64,000 bases of DNA from Folioceros fuciformis (Eukaryota > Anthocerotophyta > Anthocerotopsida > Anthocerotales). The DNA is taken from the NCBI GenBank assembly GCA_049999805.1, contig JBNGIO010006237.1, positions 163,671-227,670 of the forward strand, in the 5' to 3' direction. The number at the start of each line of letters is the position of its first letter. Position 1 is the first letter of the stretch. The position numbers and the translations under genes are program-made. Positions 31,901 through 42,938 of the stretch are shown one piece after another. The notes under the pieces are model-generated. The model worked only from the letters and a program-made list of their open reading frames with translations. It was not told the origin of the DNA and ran no database searches.

Positions 31901-33290
31901 CCCTCACTTCGTGTGTGCTGTGGGCTGCGCTTCTTTAGAGAGGAAGGAGGAGCTGATAAGAAAGAGCACGAGGCAGGTCGCATTTGCTCGGATGGTCGTA
32001 ACCTTGTGTTCTGACTCTCTTGTCGCTCATTTTGGTCATGACTTCAGATTTTACGAGCTAATGCACAGTGTCTGCTTCTGCCCCATCTACATCACCATCT
32101 GTTGAACTACATTTTGTGTCCAGGTCCTATGCGGTCTTTGTTGGGGATGTTCTTCACAATGCCGTGTTCAAGTGCACTGTGGCATTGTCACTCTACTCGG
32201 ACCTTTGTTGTTTTTTTGGGACTTGAGTTGAGAGCCTGTTGTGAGTGGGGCTGAGGTTCATCAAGGTCTCCTTCTTTAGCTGCAGAGCTGCTGGTATATG
32301 GCGCCAAAGCCTTGGCCCGAAAATCAGTTGATGTGAACTCTCTTGTTAGGCTTGGTGCAAGTTCAGCATTCGTCCATAGCACTAAGAACAAGCAAAAGCT
32401 GGTGCATTTGTTCTCTATGTTGTGGTGTCTGTTTTTGTTGGGAATCTAGTCCACGCAAACGTCCTAAAGCCACGTTAAGCAATGCTGTTCGGTTCTGCTC
32501 AATCTCAACTGGCCAACAACGTTCGGTTCTGTTCAATCAACGTCGTTCGGTTCTTTCTTCGACGAATGAACCGGACCGCATACCTGTTAGAGACCTGTGA
32601 CAGCACTTCAGCTACGCTAAGCTCAAGTACATTGCTTCTTCCACAGGTGATGTTACTAGCCTTGGTACTGCTCGGCCCGGCTCTAGAAGCTTGTGCTCGG
32701 GTTTAGGGGCTCGAGTTCAGGTTTCTAGTGACCATGGAAGAGGGTCGGGTAAGTGGTCTATGTGGTTATGGAACTGTTATTGGAACAAAAGTGATGAGAT
32801 TAATAAATTCTAGCTACCTCCATACAAGCAACTTCGAAGTCAAGACATGGACACAGAGTGCATTGTAGTTAGGAATATGGGTCAGAGTTGTGTACGAAAG
32901 AAAAAAATAATCCAGTGAAGGAAAGCTTGGTGCTTCAGAGGTGGGTTGCTTCCAAGAAAATACACCATTCTCTCTAAAAGTTCGGAGCTTAATTTGATAG
33001 CTTTTAAAAAACATTTGCAAAAATGTTGGAGCTCAAAAATGTAGCCCACCTTAGACTCGGACCAATTCTCTTCTGAGCCTCCGAAGCACGCCTCTTATTC
33101 GCTTGACCGATTCTTCTTGGCTCGCAGGTTGCTGCTGCAGTCGCTCCTAGTTCATGCCAAGCGGATTCTGGTGATGCCCATACTCCACTTGCTCACTAGT
33201 CCCATGTCGTAGCTGCTGGTGGTCACCTTGGTGGTCACCATACTGCTTTCGAAGACGAACATTTGGAAGCTCAAAAGATGAAGCCCAGTT
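31901..33290. other. Intergenic with a partial duplicate of the MADS gene's last exon
   Basis: Most of it shows no gene. Three spaced copies of GTTCGGTTCT lie at about 32488-32555. From about 33030 to 33270 the sequence is a diverged copy of 33270-33500, the end of the MADS-box gene's last exon. Shared phrases include CTAGACTCGGAC-like and TTCATGCCAAG.GGATTCTGGTGATG. Confidence 0.5.
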
Positions 33291-33291
33291 G

Positions 33292-35829
33292 TCAAGGTTC
33301 GGAGGCCCTAGACTCGGACAAGGGTCCACGCTTTGGAATTGTCTTCTGAGCTTGCAAACCACGCCTCATATGTGGTTGATGTTGCCCCGCTTCTTCTTGG
33401 TTCGCAGGTTGTTGCTGGTTCATGCCAAGTGGATTCTGGTGATGTCGATGGTCCACATGGTCATGACCATGCTGCAGCAGCTGATGGTCACCATATAGGT
33501 CACCATGGTGAAGCTGGTGTCCCCGACGTAGCAGCTGTTGGTCCCCAGTCAGCGGGATCTGCTGAGGCTGCTGGTCCCCAGACAGAGGGGGCTGCTGTAG
33601 TTGCCGGTCCCCATGCACCACGGGCTGCTGCTGGCTCGCATGTAATGAGGGCTGCTGCAGCTGCTGGTCCCCATGCAGCGGGGGCTGTTGCTGGCTCGCA
33701 TGTAACGAGAGTTGCTGGTTCCCATGGTACCGATGGTCTTCGAGGAAGAGCTGTTGATATGTTTGGTGGAACTCCTCTCTTCTAACGAGTTGCTGGTGCT
33801 GGTTCATGCCATGTAAAATTCGTTGGGGCTGCCCATGAAACCGTTGGTAGTGGTGCATGTTCAGGACCGACTGGTGTTGTCGCTCATGATGTCGCTCCGG
33901 ATGCTGTTGTTGGTACACTTCATAATTGTCGATGGCTCCCTGGGGCAGTTGNNNNNNNNNNTTGAGGCTGTCGGGGTTGTTGCTGAGGTTGTCGGGGCTG
34001 TTCCTGAGCCTGTCGGGGTTGTTGCTGAGACGGTCGGGGCTGTTCCTGAGGTTGTGGAAAGTGGTAAAAATTATTCTGGTCTTGCAGAGTGAGCATATTC
34101 CGCACTTTGTTGTCCTGCTGCTGGGTAAGCAAGTGCAAAATATGCTCACCATTTGAGTTTGGACAAACCTTGCCGCTCTGCTGCTGCTGGTATAAACTAT
34201 GAAAGTTTACAGCAATATGGCCGCTTTGTTGATGATGGTGAAAGTCTGTAGCAACCAAGCCACTTTGGTGAAAGTTTGCAACAACCTGGCCGTTGTGGTG
34301 ATGGTGATGGCGAAAGTCGGTAACAACTTGGCAGCTCTGTTGTTGAAGATGAAAGTCGGTAGCAACTTGGTCGTTCTGTTGCTGATGACGAAAGTCAGTA
34401 GCAACCTGGCTGCTGTGCTGCTGATGTTGAAAGTTTGTCGCAACTTGGCCGCTTTGCTGGTGATGTTCAAAGTTTGTCGCAATCTGGCCACTTTGCTGGT
34501 GGTGGTCAAAGTTTGTAGCAACCTGGTTGTGAGAGTTTAGAGCCACCTGGCCGCTATGCTGGTCGTGAAAGTTTCCAGCATCCTGGTGGTCAAGGTTTGT
34601 ACCAACCCGACCGCTGTGCTGGTGGTGTTCGTCAGGATACATGGTACCATGGGTTACCACGTGATCCTCCCACGTCCGATTACTATCCATACCGGAAGAA
34701 GAAGCCGGAAACGTTGAAATATCCTCCATTTGTAGGGCATAGTATGGAGCATAATTGTGGTGCGTGGTGGCATCCGCTGCAATGGACTCCAGCGTCGCAC
34801 AGTCCCCCCCTGGGCTACACTGCGAGAAGAGCTGCCAAAACTGCTGCTCTCCCCCTTCGTCGAAGGACATTTGACCCAAGCCTTCACCCGGCACATATAT
34901 TGCCTGCCGCCACTGCTGCTGTATCCGTTCCAGCCTTACGCCTGTCACTCTTCGCCTTTGGTGGAGGTCATCTGCTGCAACTCGAAGCTGCAATAGGTTT
35001 GCCTGAGATAGCGAGCCCTTCTTCTGGCCCTCGCCGGAGTCGAGGGAATATCTTGGAAGTATGTCCTCCACCAAGATCTTCTTATTAGCTTCCTTCAGCT
35101 GCATCGAAAGAAGTTGCAAGACAAAACAAGAGAAAATACAACAAAAACAATTTCTGCAAAACCGGATCCAAATCACACCTGCTTTAATTCTCCTGATTGC
35201 TTCTTGATGACGGACTCCAACATCGACTTGCCATCCAACTTCCTCTTATCCTGATCCTCCTTGGAAACGCCCTTGTAACGACTAATGACTTCTTCAACGC
35301 TCGGAGCGCCCCAGAACAGATTATTATTTTGATTGTTGTTGTTCCGCCTGCTGGTGCCCGTGCTATCGCCATAGCAAATGAAGCCTACATCCACATCGCA
35401 CAGCTTCGACAGCTCAAACGCCTTCTTGTTCAGCCCCTTCTTGCGCTTCGTGAAGGTGGTCTGCCGCTGGTGGTCGTTAACGATACGTCTTATCACGATT
35501 TTGGACCGGCCTGAGCCAGGCTTCGCCTTCTCCCCGCCACCGCCTCTACCCCCTCCTGTCGCGCCATCAACAGTTGCAATTGCACCATCGCTAGGTGAAT
35601 CACCACCGTCGCTAGGTTCATCGGAACCATCGCTAGGTGAATCAACACCATCGCGAACTGCATCAACACCAGCACCAGATACACTAGCTCGAGGTGCATC
35701 GGCACCAGTAGCAACTACACCAGCGGTAGCTACATGACCACCAACAACAAGTCCACCAGTGCTAGGTCCAGCAGCCGCAGCCGCAGCAGCAGCAAAATCG
35801 CCAATCGCAGCCGTCGATCGTCTCATCAT
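33292..35829 (-). CDS. Type I (Mgamma-like) MADS-box protein with long His/Gln repeat tail
   Basis: Two exons: 35829-35179, and 35098 down to a stop at 33292. A 10-N gap at 33952-33961 inside exon 2 has the wrong length for the frame, which shifts across it; the two halves are otherwise continuous in style. The MADS domain starts near residue 106 ([44 protein letters not shown]). [20 protein letters not shown], then [10 protein letters not shown] and [11 protein letters not shown] follow, as in the AGL80/PHERES Mgamma group; no plant K-box is evident. Two features are unusual. MADS domains normally begin at residue 1-2, but here a ~105-residue Ala/Gly/Ser/Asp-rich extension precedes it. The C-terminal part is hundreds of residues of [15 protein letters not shown] and QQP/HGDQQLQ-type repeats. 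It is a predicted DNA-binding nuclear regulator. Confidence 0.75.
33952..33961. other. Assembly gap (10 N) inside the MADS-box gene
   Basis: Ten undefined bases in a Gln/Pro-rich repeat tract. The reading frame changes across it, so the true missing length is not 10 bases (not congruent to it modulo 3). Confidence 0.95.
34199..34625 (-). repeat. Coding repeat array ([11 protein letters not shown] type) in the MADS gene
   Basis: About ten imperfect copies of a 36-51 base unit, each encoding an HQ-rich stretch followed by SGQVATNF or a variant. Phase is kept throughout, so the array has expanded and diverged as coding sequence. Confidence 0.85.
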
Positions 35830-36050
35830 GGTTGCCGCCGGCGGACTAACCAAATCTACCTGATATCCAACTTAGGAGCCAAACTTCAAAGCCGGGTTGA
35901 CTCGTGACAACGCGACCTAGAGGCCTCCCAAGTACCGCGCAGGCTATTTCCCCTCCTGAACTGAGAGAGTGCACTTCAACCAGTTAGGACTCCACTTCGG
36001 GCCATGCCACAACCTCAAACTTAACTTACGTGAAAAGAAACACTTCCCCT
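35830..36050. other. Upstream region of the MADS-box gene
   Basis: Likely 5' leader and proximal promoter of the MADS gene, with no clear TATA box. It joins directly to the short tandem repeats. Confidence 0.4.
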
Positions 36051-36175
36051 AACATGAGATCTAAGCTTCCGTAGCAGGAGACCTAAGCTTCCCTAACGCA
36101 AGACCAAGCTTCTATAACGGGAGACCCAAGCTTCCTTAACGGGAGACATAAGCTTCCCTAACGAGAGACTTAGCT
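36051..36175. repeat. ~25-bp tandem repeats with AAGCTTCC core
   Basis: Five or so imperfect units of the form GAGACCTAAGCTTCCCTAAC occur in a row, each containing a HindIII-type AAGCTT. They adjoin an unannotated span leading into the 268-bp repeats. Confidence 0.8.
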
Positions 36176-36650
36176 TAGGTGTTAAGAAAAGCCCATGTTA
36201 TGATAATTAACAGGGAAAATAAGAGTTTTAAGTTATCTTCTACGGTAGCCTTGAGAGTAACACCCCCTTCCTTACGTAGAGTAAAAGGAAGCAACAACCT
36301 CGAATCTCGTCTATTCACTCCGCAGCGCTCCACTTACAAATCACTCACACCCTCTCACACGACTCAGCACTAGGCTCCAAGAAGCCCGCCGTCCATCGAC
36401 GACTCGCAGACCACCTCCTCTAGATGCTGCTCTTTATTCCATATACTTACAAAAGAGTCTGGCAATCTACACCCCACTGGCTACTACCCTAGACTCAATC
36501 TGACAAGCTTGCTCTTCAAGCCCTCCACAGCTATGTCTCAAGGCTAGACTTCTCACTGTCTACCTCTGTCTCTCTCTGTGTATCAGTGTATATCTATGTA
36601 AGTCCTTAAGACTTAACACTGGCCTATTTATACTCCACAGCTAAGCCACT
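36176..36650. other. Spacer between two tandem arrays
   Basis: No gene. A TATTTATAC motif near 36627 and pyrimidine-rich sequence before it look like the edge of a transposable element, but no LTR pair or coding domain is visible. Confidence 0.4.
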
Positions 36651-37745
36651 GCTAAAGATGGGAATGATACACACCACTCATCTCAGAATACTAGTGGTCA
36701 TTGCAACTCCATCCTTCTTAGGAGGTTTTGCCTGGAACACACATCTTGTTTCCAAAGGCAACAAGAAGCATACTTGCTTCTTCATCAAGACAGCTCTAGA
36801 TTTAGCTTTCACCTTTCTACTTTTAACTTTCATCTTGTTTTACTTGTGCCATTACTTTGAGGGGTCAGTCTATGGAATACCTATACGGATATAGGTTTTT
36901 TTTTAACCATATATTTTATGCTAAAGCTGGGAATGATACACACCACTCATCTCGGAATACTAGTGGTCATTACAACTTCATCCTTCTTAGGAGGTTTTGC
37001 TTGGAACACACATCTTGTTTCCAAAGGCAATAAGAAGAATACTTGCTTCTTCATCAAGACAGCTCTAGATTTAGCTTTCACCTTTCTACTTTTAACTTTC
37101 ACCTTGTTTCACTTGTACCATTACTTTGAAGTCCTAGTCTATGGAATACCTATATGGATATTTTTTTTTTAACCATATATTTTATGCTAAAGCTGGGAAT
37201 GATACACACCACTCATCTCAGAATACTAGTGGTCATTACAACTCCATCGTGGTCATTACAACTCCATCCTTCTTAGGAGGTTTTGCTTGGAACATACATT
37301 TTGTTTCTAAAGGCAATAAGAAGCATACTTGCTTCTTCATCAAGATAGCTCTAGATTTAGCTTTCACCTTTCTACTTTTAACTTTTACCTTATTTCACTT
37401 GTGCCATTACTTTGAAGAGCTAGTCTATGGAATACCTATACGGATATAGGTTTTTTTTTTAACCATATATTTTATGCTAAAGCTGGGAATGATATACACC
37501 ACTCATCTCAGAATACTAGTGGTCATTACAACTCCATCCTTCTTAGGAGGTTTTTCTTGGAACACACATTTTGTTTCCAAAGGCAATAAGAAGCATACTT
37601 GCTTCTTCATCAAGACAGCTCTAGATTTAGCTTTCACCTTTCTACTTTTAACTTTTACCTTGTTTCACTTATGCTATTACTTTGAAGAACTAATCTATGG
37701 AATACCTATACGGATATAGGTTTTTTTTTTAACCATATATTTTAT
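36651..37745 (+). repeat. Four tandem copies of a ~268-bp unit with a recurring short ORF
   Basis: Copies run 36651-36919, 36920-37185, 37186-37475 and 37476-37745, very similar to one another. Each ends in a poly-T run followed by AACCATATATTTTATGC. Copies 1, 2 and 4 keep an open frame of roughly 78-84 codons that includes PSFLGGFAWNTH (SSFLGG in copy 2, FSWNTH in copy 4) and a hydrophobic stretch, ALDLAFTFLLLTFTLF. In copy 3 a 20-bp internal duplication shifts the frame before this block. No family is recognised. A satellite derived from a transposon is the plainest reading. Confidence 0.85.
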
Positions 37746-40358
37746 GCAAATATTCCTTAGAATCTTCCGTGTACATACGAATTTTAGGGCTTATGTCACA
37801 TCCCCACCTACCATAGGGTATGATGTTTTTTTTCTTCTATCATTGTTAATTAAGTGGACCGATCAAGAAACAAAAGGAATCTTCCTTCGGCACCTTATTT
37901 CTTTCTTGGCCATCCACAAAGTTAATGAAGCTTTTTTCTGCCCCTTCAAACCAACTGCCATTCTTCCATGCTAAGCGGCTGATCCGACCACCATTCTACC
38001 ACGCTTAGCGTGCGCATATAGGTTTAGGGATTCCCCTTTCTGAGTGGAGGAACGACTATTTGTCTGCACTTGCTCAGCGGACAGATAAGTATTGGTCTGC
38101 ACTACCTCTACACTAGCTCACCAGAGGATTTTAGAGTGCAGTAGCATGGCCAGGCAGGCACGTAGTGCGCATGAAGGATTTGCAATTCCAATGAATCTCA
38201 AATTTCGCGCCTCAGTCCACGAATGCGTTGTCCACAAACGCGTTCACAAGGTTGCTTGCACCACAATTAGAGGCTATATTGCCTTCCATTGCACATGTAT
38301 TGGATTTAGTGCTCATTGCGATTCCAAGGGTTCCTTTATGTGTTCTGATTCTGCGAAAATGCTCCTTCACTTTACCCACACTCAAGCTCCTCTCTTTCAA
38401 TCCTTATCAAAGCCAAGGGTGTCAGCTATGGCTGGAACCCATACCATACTGTAGCATCAACCAGGTTAGCTTCCCTTCTACGTCTGCAAGAAGCGTATGC
38501 AATTTCAATGCAATGTGATTCACATTGTGAAGGCTAGCCATAGGTCACTCATTATCCAAAACTCCAAAGCCCACATTCTGCACTTGCACGTTGCCTTGGA
38601 GTATCTATAACCCATCTACAGTGCCATGGGGTATCTACATAGAACCTACATCCCAGAAACTCTTTCCAATTGATCAAGTGAATAGGGATTTGGATGCAAT
38701 GACCCAAAGTTTAACACACATTTCATTCAATTCAAAGGTCACATGACCATAAGTTTTGCTGCAAGGTATTAAGCTCTGCAGTTCAAGCACAATACCAAAA
38801 TGTTCTCAGCTGCACACACATGAACACATAACCATTCAAAATTGGTGCATGAAACCGAGAAGCCCTTCATAATGCCTCCCACCTTTGTTTGTGTAATACC
38901 ATGTAAACTGACAACTTCCTTGTAGGTTGCATGTACGTATCGTAGTCCCAAACCTAAGCTGTCCACAATGTTCTATGACCTAAGCTCTCCACAACGTTCT
39001 GTGTTTTGTGCAAGCCTTGCAGGTTGCTTGGGATAATGTGTATGCAAAGGGATTGGAGGGGATGAATGTCCTCTCCGACATGTATCGACTACACTTGGCT
39101 TTAACGACGCTATGTAGAGAGTGCATGAGTAGGATGGAGCCATTGGAGGTGTACTTGCAGCCGTGGGCAAAGGAAGAGGCCACTCCTTGGGCGTGGAGTG
39201 GAATTTGCCTTCTTCAATCTTTGTAGTAGTTTAGGGTCTTTGTATAGAGGCCTATGGAGTCTGTTCTTATGCCTATGATCAGATGTTGGGAGATGTACCC
39301 CTCAAACGCTTGGAATAAAGACTGTCTAAACCCGTTCCCCTACTATATGGTTCATTGGCCCCCTATACATGGTGTTGCATGAGGATCGTTGCTTTGCATG
39401 GAGGGAGATAGACATGGCTGATGAGCCTTCAGTGAATGGAGAATGACTTGGGTTCAAGAGAAGGAGGAGACGGAGAGCACTACTTTCAGTTGGGTTCTCT
39501 TTAGTGATGGCATAGAACCCTGAAACCCTTGAGGAGGAAGCATTGATGTGTTGCGTGTGATGGGTGGGAGGAAAAAAAAACTTGTCTTAGGGTGATGGTC
39601 AGATCGGGATGGCTGGATCGAGATACCTAAACACGCAGGTTGATTAGCTTGAAAAAACGGAATTGTATAATATATGGTGGTGTCCGTATCAATATTCCAT
39701 ACTAGTCCCCTCGAGCCATCTTTAGCCCTTTTTCGAGTCATTTATATAAGCCTTTTTTTGGTAGATGAAATCCTTTTTTCTTTGAATGATGGATAAGACT
39801 ACGAAGTAAACGAAAACGGGGCACGGTTATCCCAAGACTCTTGAAAAAGAAAACAGAGAAATGGTTGTAACAAGTAGGCGAGATTCCATTTGTGCTAGTC
39901 CGTAAATCATGCAAGGTGTGACCATAACTTGGGTAAGAGTTCTATTTGTGCACCTACCATCTATCCTGGGTAATTTCACCATCGAACTTTGTTTGGTGTG
40001 CCTCTGATACTTCCTATGCTGCTGTAACTGGTCTCAAATCAGTTACTTTTAATATATATATAACTTTTGAAAGATTTGTTTTACAAATATATATAAAAAA
40101 TTCGCATCGAGAAAACCAAAGAAAGGATGGGCACCATGGCATACAAATAGTGGGATGTCTCCTGCTCCAGATCCGACACATCGCGTTTTCTGGGGCTTCT
40201 CATGGGGTTCACCATGGGTCCTACTTCCATCCCACACACGCAGACCACAAACCACACCTAATCGGGTAGTGTTGAAAACTATCGGGATGTTGCTGCCCAT
40301 GGTGGTTTAAGGTGGAGGCAATGCCTTCTCAACGCTACAATTTGGTAGGGTACGTGCG
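37746..40358. other. Intergenic, no gene recognised
   Basis: Mixed composition with several AT-rich patches (for example TATATATA near 40050). Frames such as 38228-38518 and 39008-39226 have no recognisable motifs. The end holds the promoter of the second PPR gene. Confidence 0.5.
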
Positions 40359-42644
40359 ATGCCAAGCTGGCTGCTCTTCAAATGCACGAGGGGGGTGGTG
40401 CTCCTCCATCCAACTGGAGCATGCCGGATGCTCGCGTCCCTGGCAAGCCTGCAGAACACGGATTGGGCAGTAACGGGTGAAACTGTGAACAAACTCTGTG
40501 AGCAGGGGAAGCTCACGGAGGCTGTCGAGGCTCTGGGAGTTCTGGTGCAGAGAGGAAAATGTGTTTCCAGTTCTCTGATTTACACTGTGCTGAAGGGATG
40601 TGTGGTCCAGCAGCATCTTGTTTTGGGTCGCCTGGTGCATGCCTTCACGGTGAGGAAGGGGTATCAGTCGGATACGTTCTTGTGCAACCAGATCATGCGA
40701 ATGTATGCTGCTCACGGCAGGTTGCGCGAGGCGATGGATGTCTTCACCGTGGTTGCCAAACCGGATGCCTTCATGTGGTCTTCCATCATTTCTGCTCATG
40801 TGAAACACGGACAAGACGGGCTTGCCGTCCAGCTATATCATCGGATGCGCAAGTCCAGTGTGAAGCCGGATGAGCATGTGTTTGTGGCAGCTCTTCAGGC
40901 TTGTGCGAAAGGGGCGGACTTGAAATCTGGCCAGCAGGTGCATGCTGACCTGTTGGCCAGTGGCCGACAGCCCCAGCTTTTTGTCTTCAATTCCTTGGTA
41001 AACATGTACGCCAGGTGTGGGATGGGTCAAGAGGCCCTTCGTCTCTACTGGGCTTTGCGAGAAGAGGGCATGCCTGCACCCGATTCCGTGACGTTTGTGT
41101 GCCTACTGCACGCTTGTGCAACATTGGGGACGCAGGCTTTGGAGGTGGGGAGGGAGCTTCATGCACAACTTACTGAATGTGAGCTTCGCGCTGATGTCTT
41201 TGTTGGCAGCAGTTTGGTCAACATGTACGCAAAGTGTGGCAGCTTGGAACATGCTCAGAAAGTTTTCGATGAACTTGGCCACAAGAATATTGTGACGTGG
41301 ACCACTTTGATAGCAGGGTACTCTCAGCAGGGCAGGGGCCGCGAAGCTCTTACCCTCTACACGGCGATGCAAGAAGACGGCATGACTGCACCTGATTCGG
41401 TGACATTTGTGTGCCTCCTGCAGGCATGTGCAACTGTGGGAACCCCAGCTTTGGAGGAAGGTAGGCAGCTTCACGCACAAATTAGAGAACAGGGACATGA
41501 AGGTGATGCTTTTGTATCCAGCAGTTTGGTAAACATGTACTCAAAATGCGGCAGCTTGGAAGACGCCCAACGAGTCTTCGACGGAATTGGTGAGAAAAAT
41601 GTGGTCACGTGGAACGCCATGATAGCAGGGTATGCCCAGCAGGGCATGGGGCAGGAAGCCCTTCGTCTTTACATGTCTATGCAAGAAGCTAGAGCTGCAC
41701 CGGATGCTTCGACATTTGTGAGCCTCCTGCAGGCTTGTGCTAGTGCGGCAGCGTTGGATCTGGGAAGACAGCTGCATGCCCAGATTAAAGAACTAGGGCT
41801 TCAAGCTGATGTGCCTGTTGCCAGCAGTTTGATAAATATGTATGGGAAGTCAGGGAGCATGGTTGACGCACAACAGGTGTTTGATGCTTTGCCCGAAAGA
41901 GATGTTGTCACCTGGAGTGCACTGATTGCAGGCTACACCTGTCAAGGAGACAGTGATGCCGTCTTCGACTTGGTCCAGAGAATGAGAGAGGATGGGATAC
42001 AGCCAAAAGGCATCACATTCTTGAGTGTACTAACAGTATGTAGTCACGTGGGTCTGGTGGCCAAGGGCCGAGAGTATTTCGAGGCTATGCGCAGACAGTA
42101 TGGGATTAGTCCGACCGTGGAACACTACTCGTGCATGGTAGATCTCCTGGGTCGTGCAGGCCAGCTGGACGAGTCTCTAGCTCTGGTTAGGGCAATGCCT
42201 GTGCAGCCTGATGCAGCACTTTGGCTCACTCTTCTGGGTGCTTGTCGGAAGTGGGGCAACGTTGAGATGGGTCGCCATGCTTTCAACGAAGCAGTGAAGC
42301 TAGACAAGAAAGACTCCGCAGCGTATGTGCTCTTGTCAAATATATACACGGATGCGCAAATGTGGGAACACGCTCAGGAAATGCAAGCGTCCAGGAAAGG
42401 AATCGGGGCATGGAAGCAGCCTGGTCAGAGTTGGTGGACGGATATGAACGGACTAATGCATACGTTTCTAGCTGGGCATGTGAGTCATCGCGAGAGCGGA
42501 GGTAGATATGCGAGGCTGAGGCAGATCCATTCAAAAATAAAGAAAGCGAGGTGTTGTGAGCCTCAATTGAACGCCTCCCCTGTTGACCAGAAAGCCCTTT
42601 CGTGTTGGCATATGCTTTCAATCCAAACCCCGACAATACATTGA
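40359..42644 (+). CDS. PLS-class pentatricopeptide repeat protein with degraded C-terminus
   Basis: Intronless, 761 residues, ATG at 40359. It is a paralogue of the protein at 22501-26229. The N-termini align from ETVNKLCEQGKLTEAVEALG, and the ends share LGRAGQLDESLALVRAM and WEHAQEM. Only about three of the near-identical triads are present. At NMYARCG|MGQEALRLY a stretch of 31 residues found in the paralogue (from SLQDAKGVF to YSQKG) is missing, which removes the end of one motif and the start of the next without breaking frame. After the E region, 60-odd residues (SHRESGGRYARLRQIHSKIK, then DQKALSC) match the start of an E+/DYW module before the frame ends at 42644. Predicted organelle RNA-binding protein; whether it edits RNA is unclear. 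Confidence 0.9.
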   Translation: MPSWLLFKCTRGVVLLHPTGACRMLASLASLQNTDWAVTGETVNKLCEQGKLTEAVEALGVLVQRGKCVSSSLIYTVLKGCVVQQHLVLGRLVHAFTVRKGYQSDTFLCNQIMRMYAAHGRLREAMDVFTVVAKPDAFMWSSIISAHVKHGQDGLAVQLYHRMRKSSVKPDEHVFVAALQACAKGADLKSGQQVHADLLASGRQPQLFVFNSLVNMYARCGMGQEALRLYWALREEGMPAPDSVTFVCLLHACATLGTQALEVGRELHAQLTECELRADVFVGSSLVNMYAKCGSLEHAQKVFDELGHKNIVTWTTLIAGYSQQGRGREALTLYTAMQEDGMTAPDSVTFVCLLQACATVGTPALEEGRQLHAQIREQGHEGDAFVSSSLVNMYSKCGSLEDAQRVFDGIGEKNVVTWNAMIAGYAQQGMGQEALRLYMSMQEARAAPDASTFVSLLQACASAAALDLGRQLHAQIKELGLQADVPVASSLINMYGKSGSMVDAQQVFDALPERDVVTWSALIAGYTCQGDSDAVFDLVQRMREDGIQPKGITFLSVLTVCSHVGLVAKGREYFEAMRRQYGISPTVEHYSCMVDLLGRAGQLDESLALVRAMPVQPDAALWLTLLGACRKWGNVEMGRHAFNEAVKLDKKDSAAYVLLSNIYTDAQMWEHAQEMQASRKGIGAWKQPGQSWWTDMNGLMHTFLAGHVSHRESGGRYARLRQIHSKIKKARCCEPQLNASPVDQKALSCWHMLSIQTPTIH

Positions 42645-42938
42645 GAACCTCCTAAGTTGATTCCTAACGTGACAGAAAACCTGCGGTCCCCGAGGGAACC
42701 CGCACCACAAAGCAAGAACTCTGGTCTGTGCAGAGAACCTTGAAGGTCTGATTTGTAAAGTACAGGATGGATAGTTCAAGTCTAAATAGGTTAAAAGGAA
42801 ATGGGAATCTCAACAAGATGCAACCGATACCTGTGCATCCTGACAAACACGTTTGTCAGGCCAGACTATCAGTAAGCCGCGCCAAAATGAAGATCCAAGT
42901 CAGTTAAGTAGCAAGTCAGTCAATTCAGCAACCAATGC
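42645..42938. other. 3' flank shared by convergent genes
   Basis: Short span between the ends of the second PPR gene (+) and the eIF2-alpha gene (-). The first bases hold the out-of-frame DYW-like remnant; nothing else is seen. Confidence 0.5.

Noticed and set aside
33333-34540. Plus-strand frames opposite the MADS repeat tail (Val/Leu/Ala-rich)
   Set aside because: They are antisense shadows of His/Gln codon repeats and have no start or splice context.
39008-39226. Small plus-strand ORF of 72 codons
   Set aside because: Plausible length, but no recognised motif, promoter or homology; left as intergenic.
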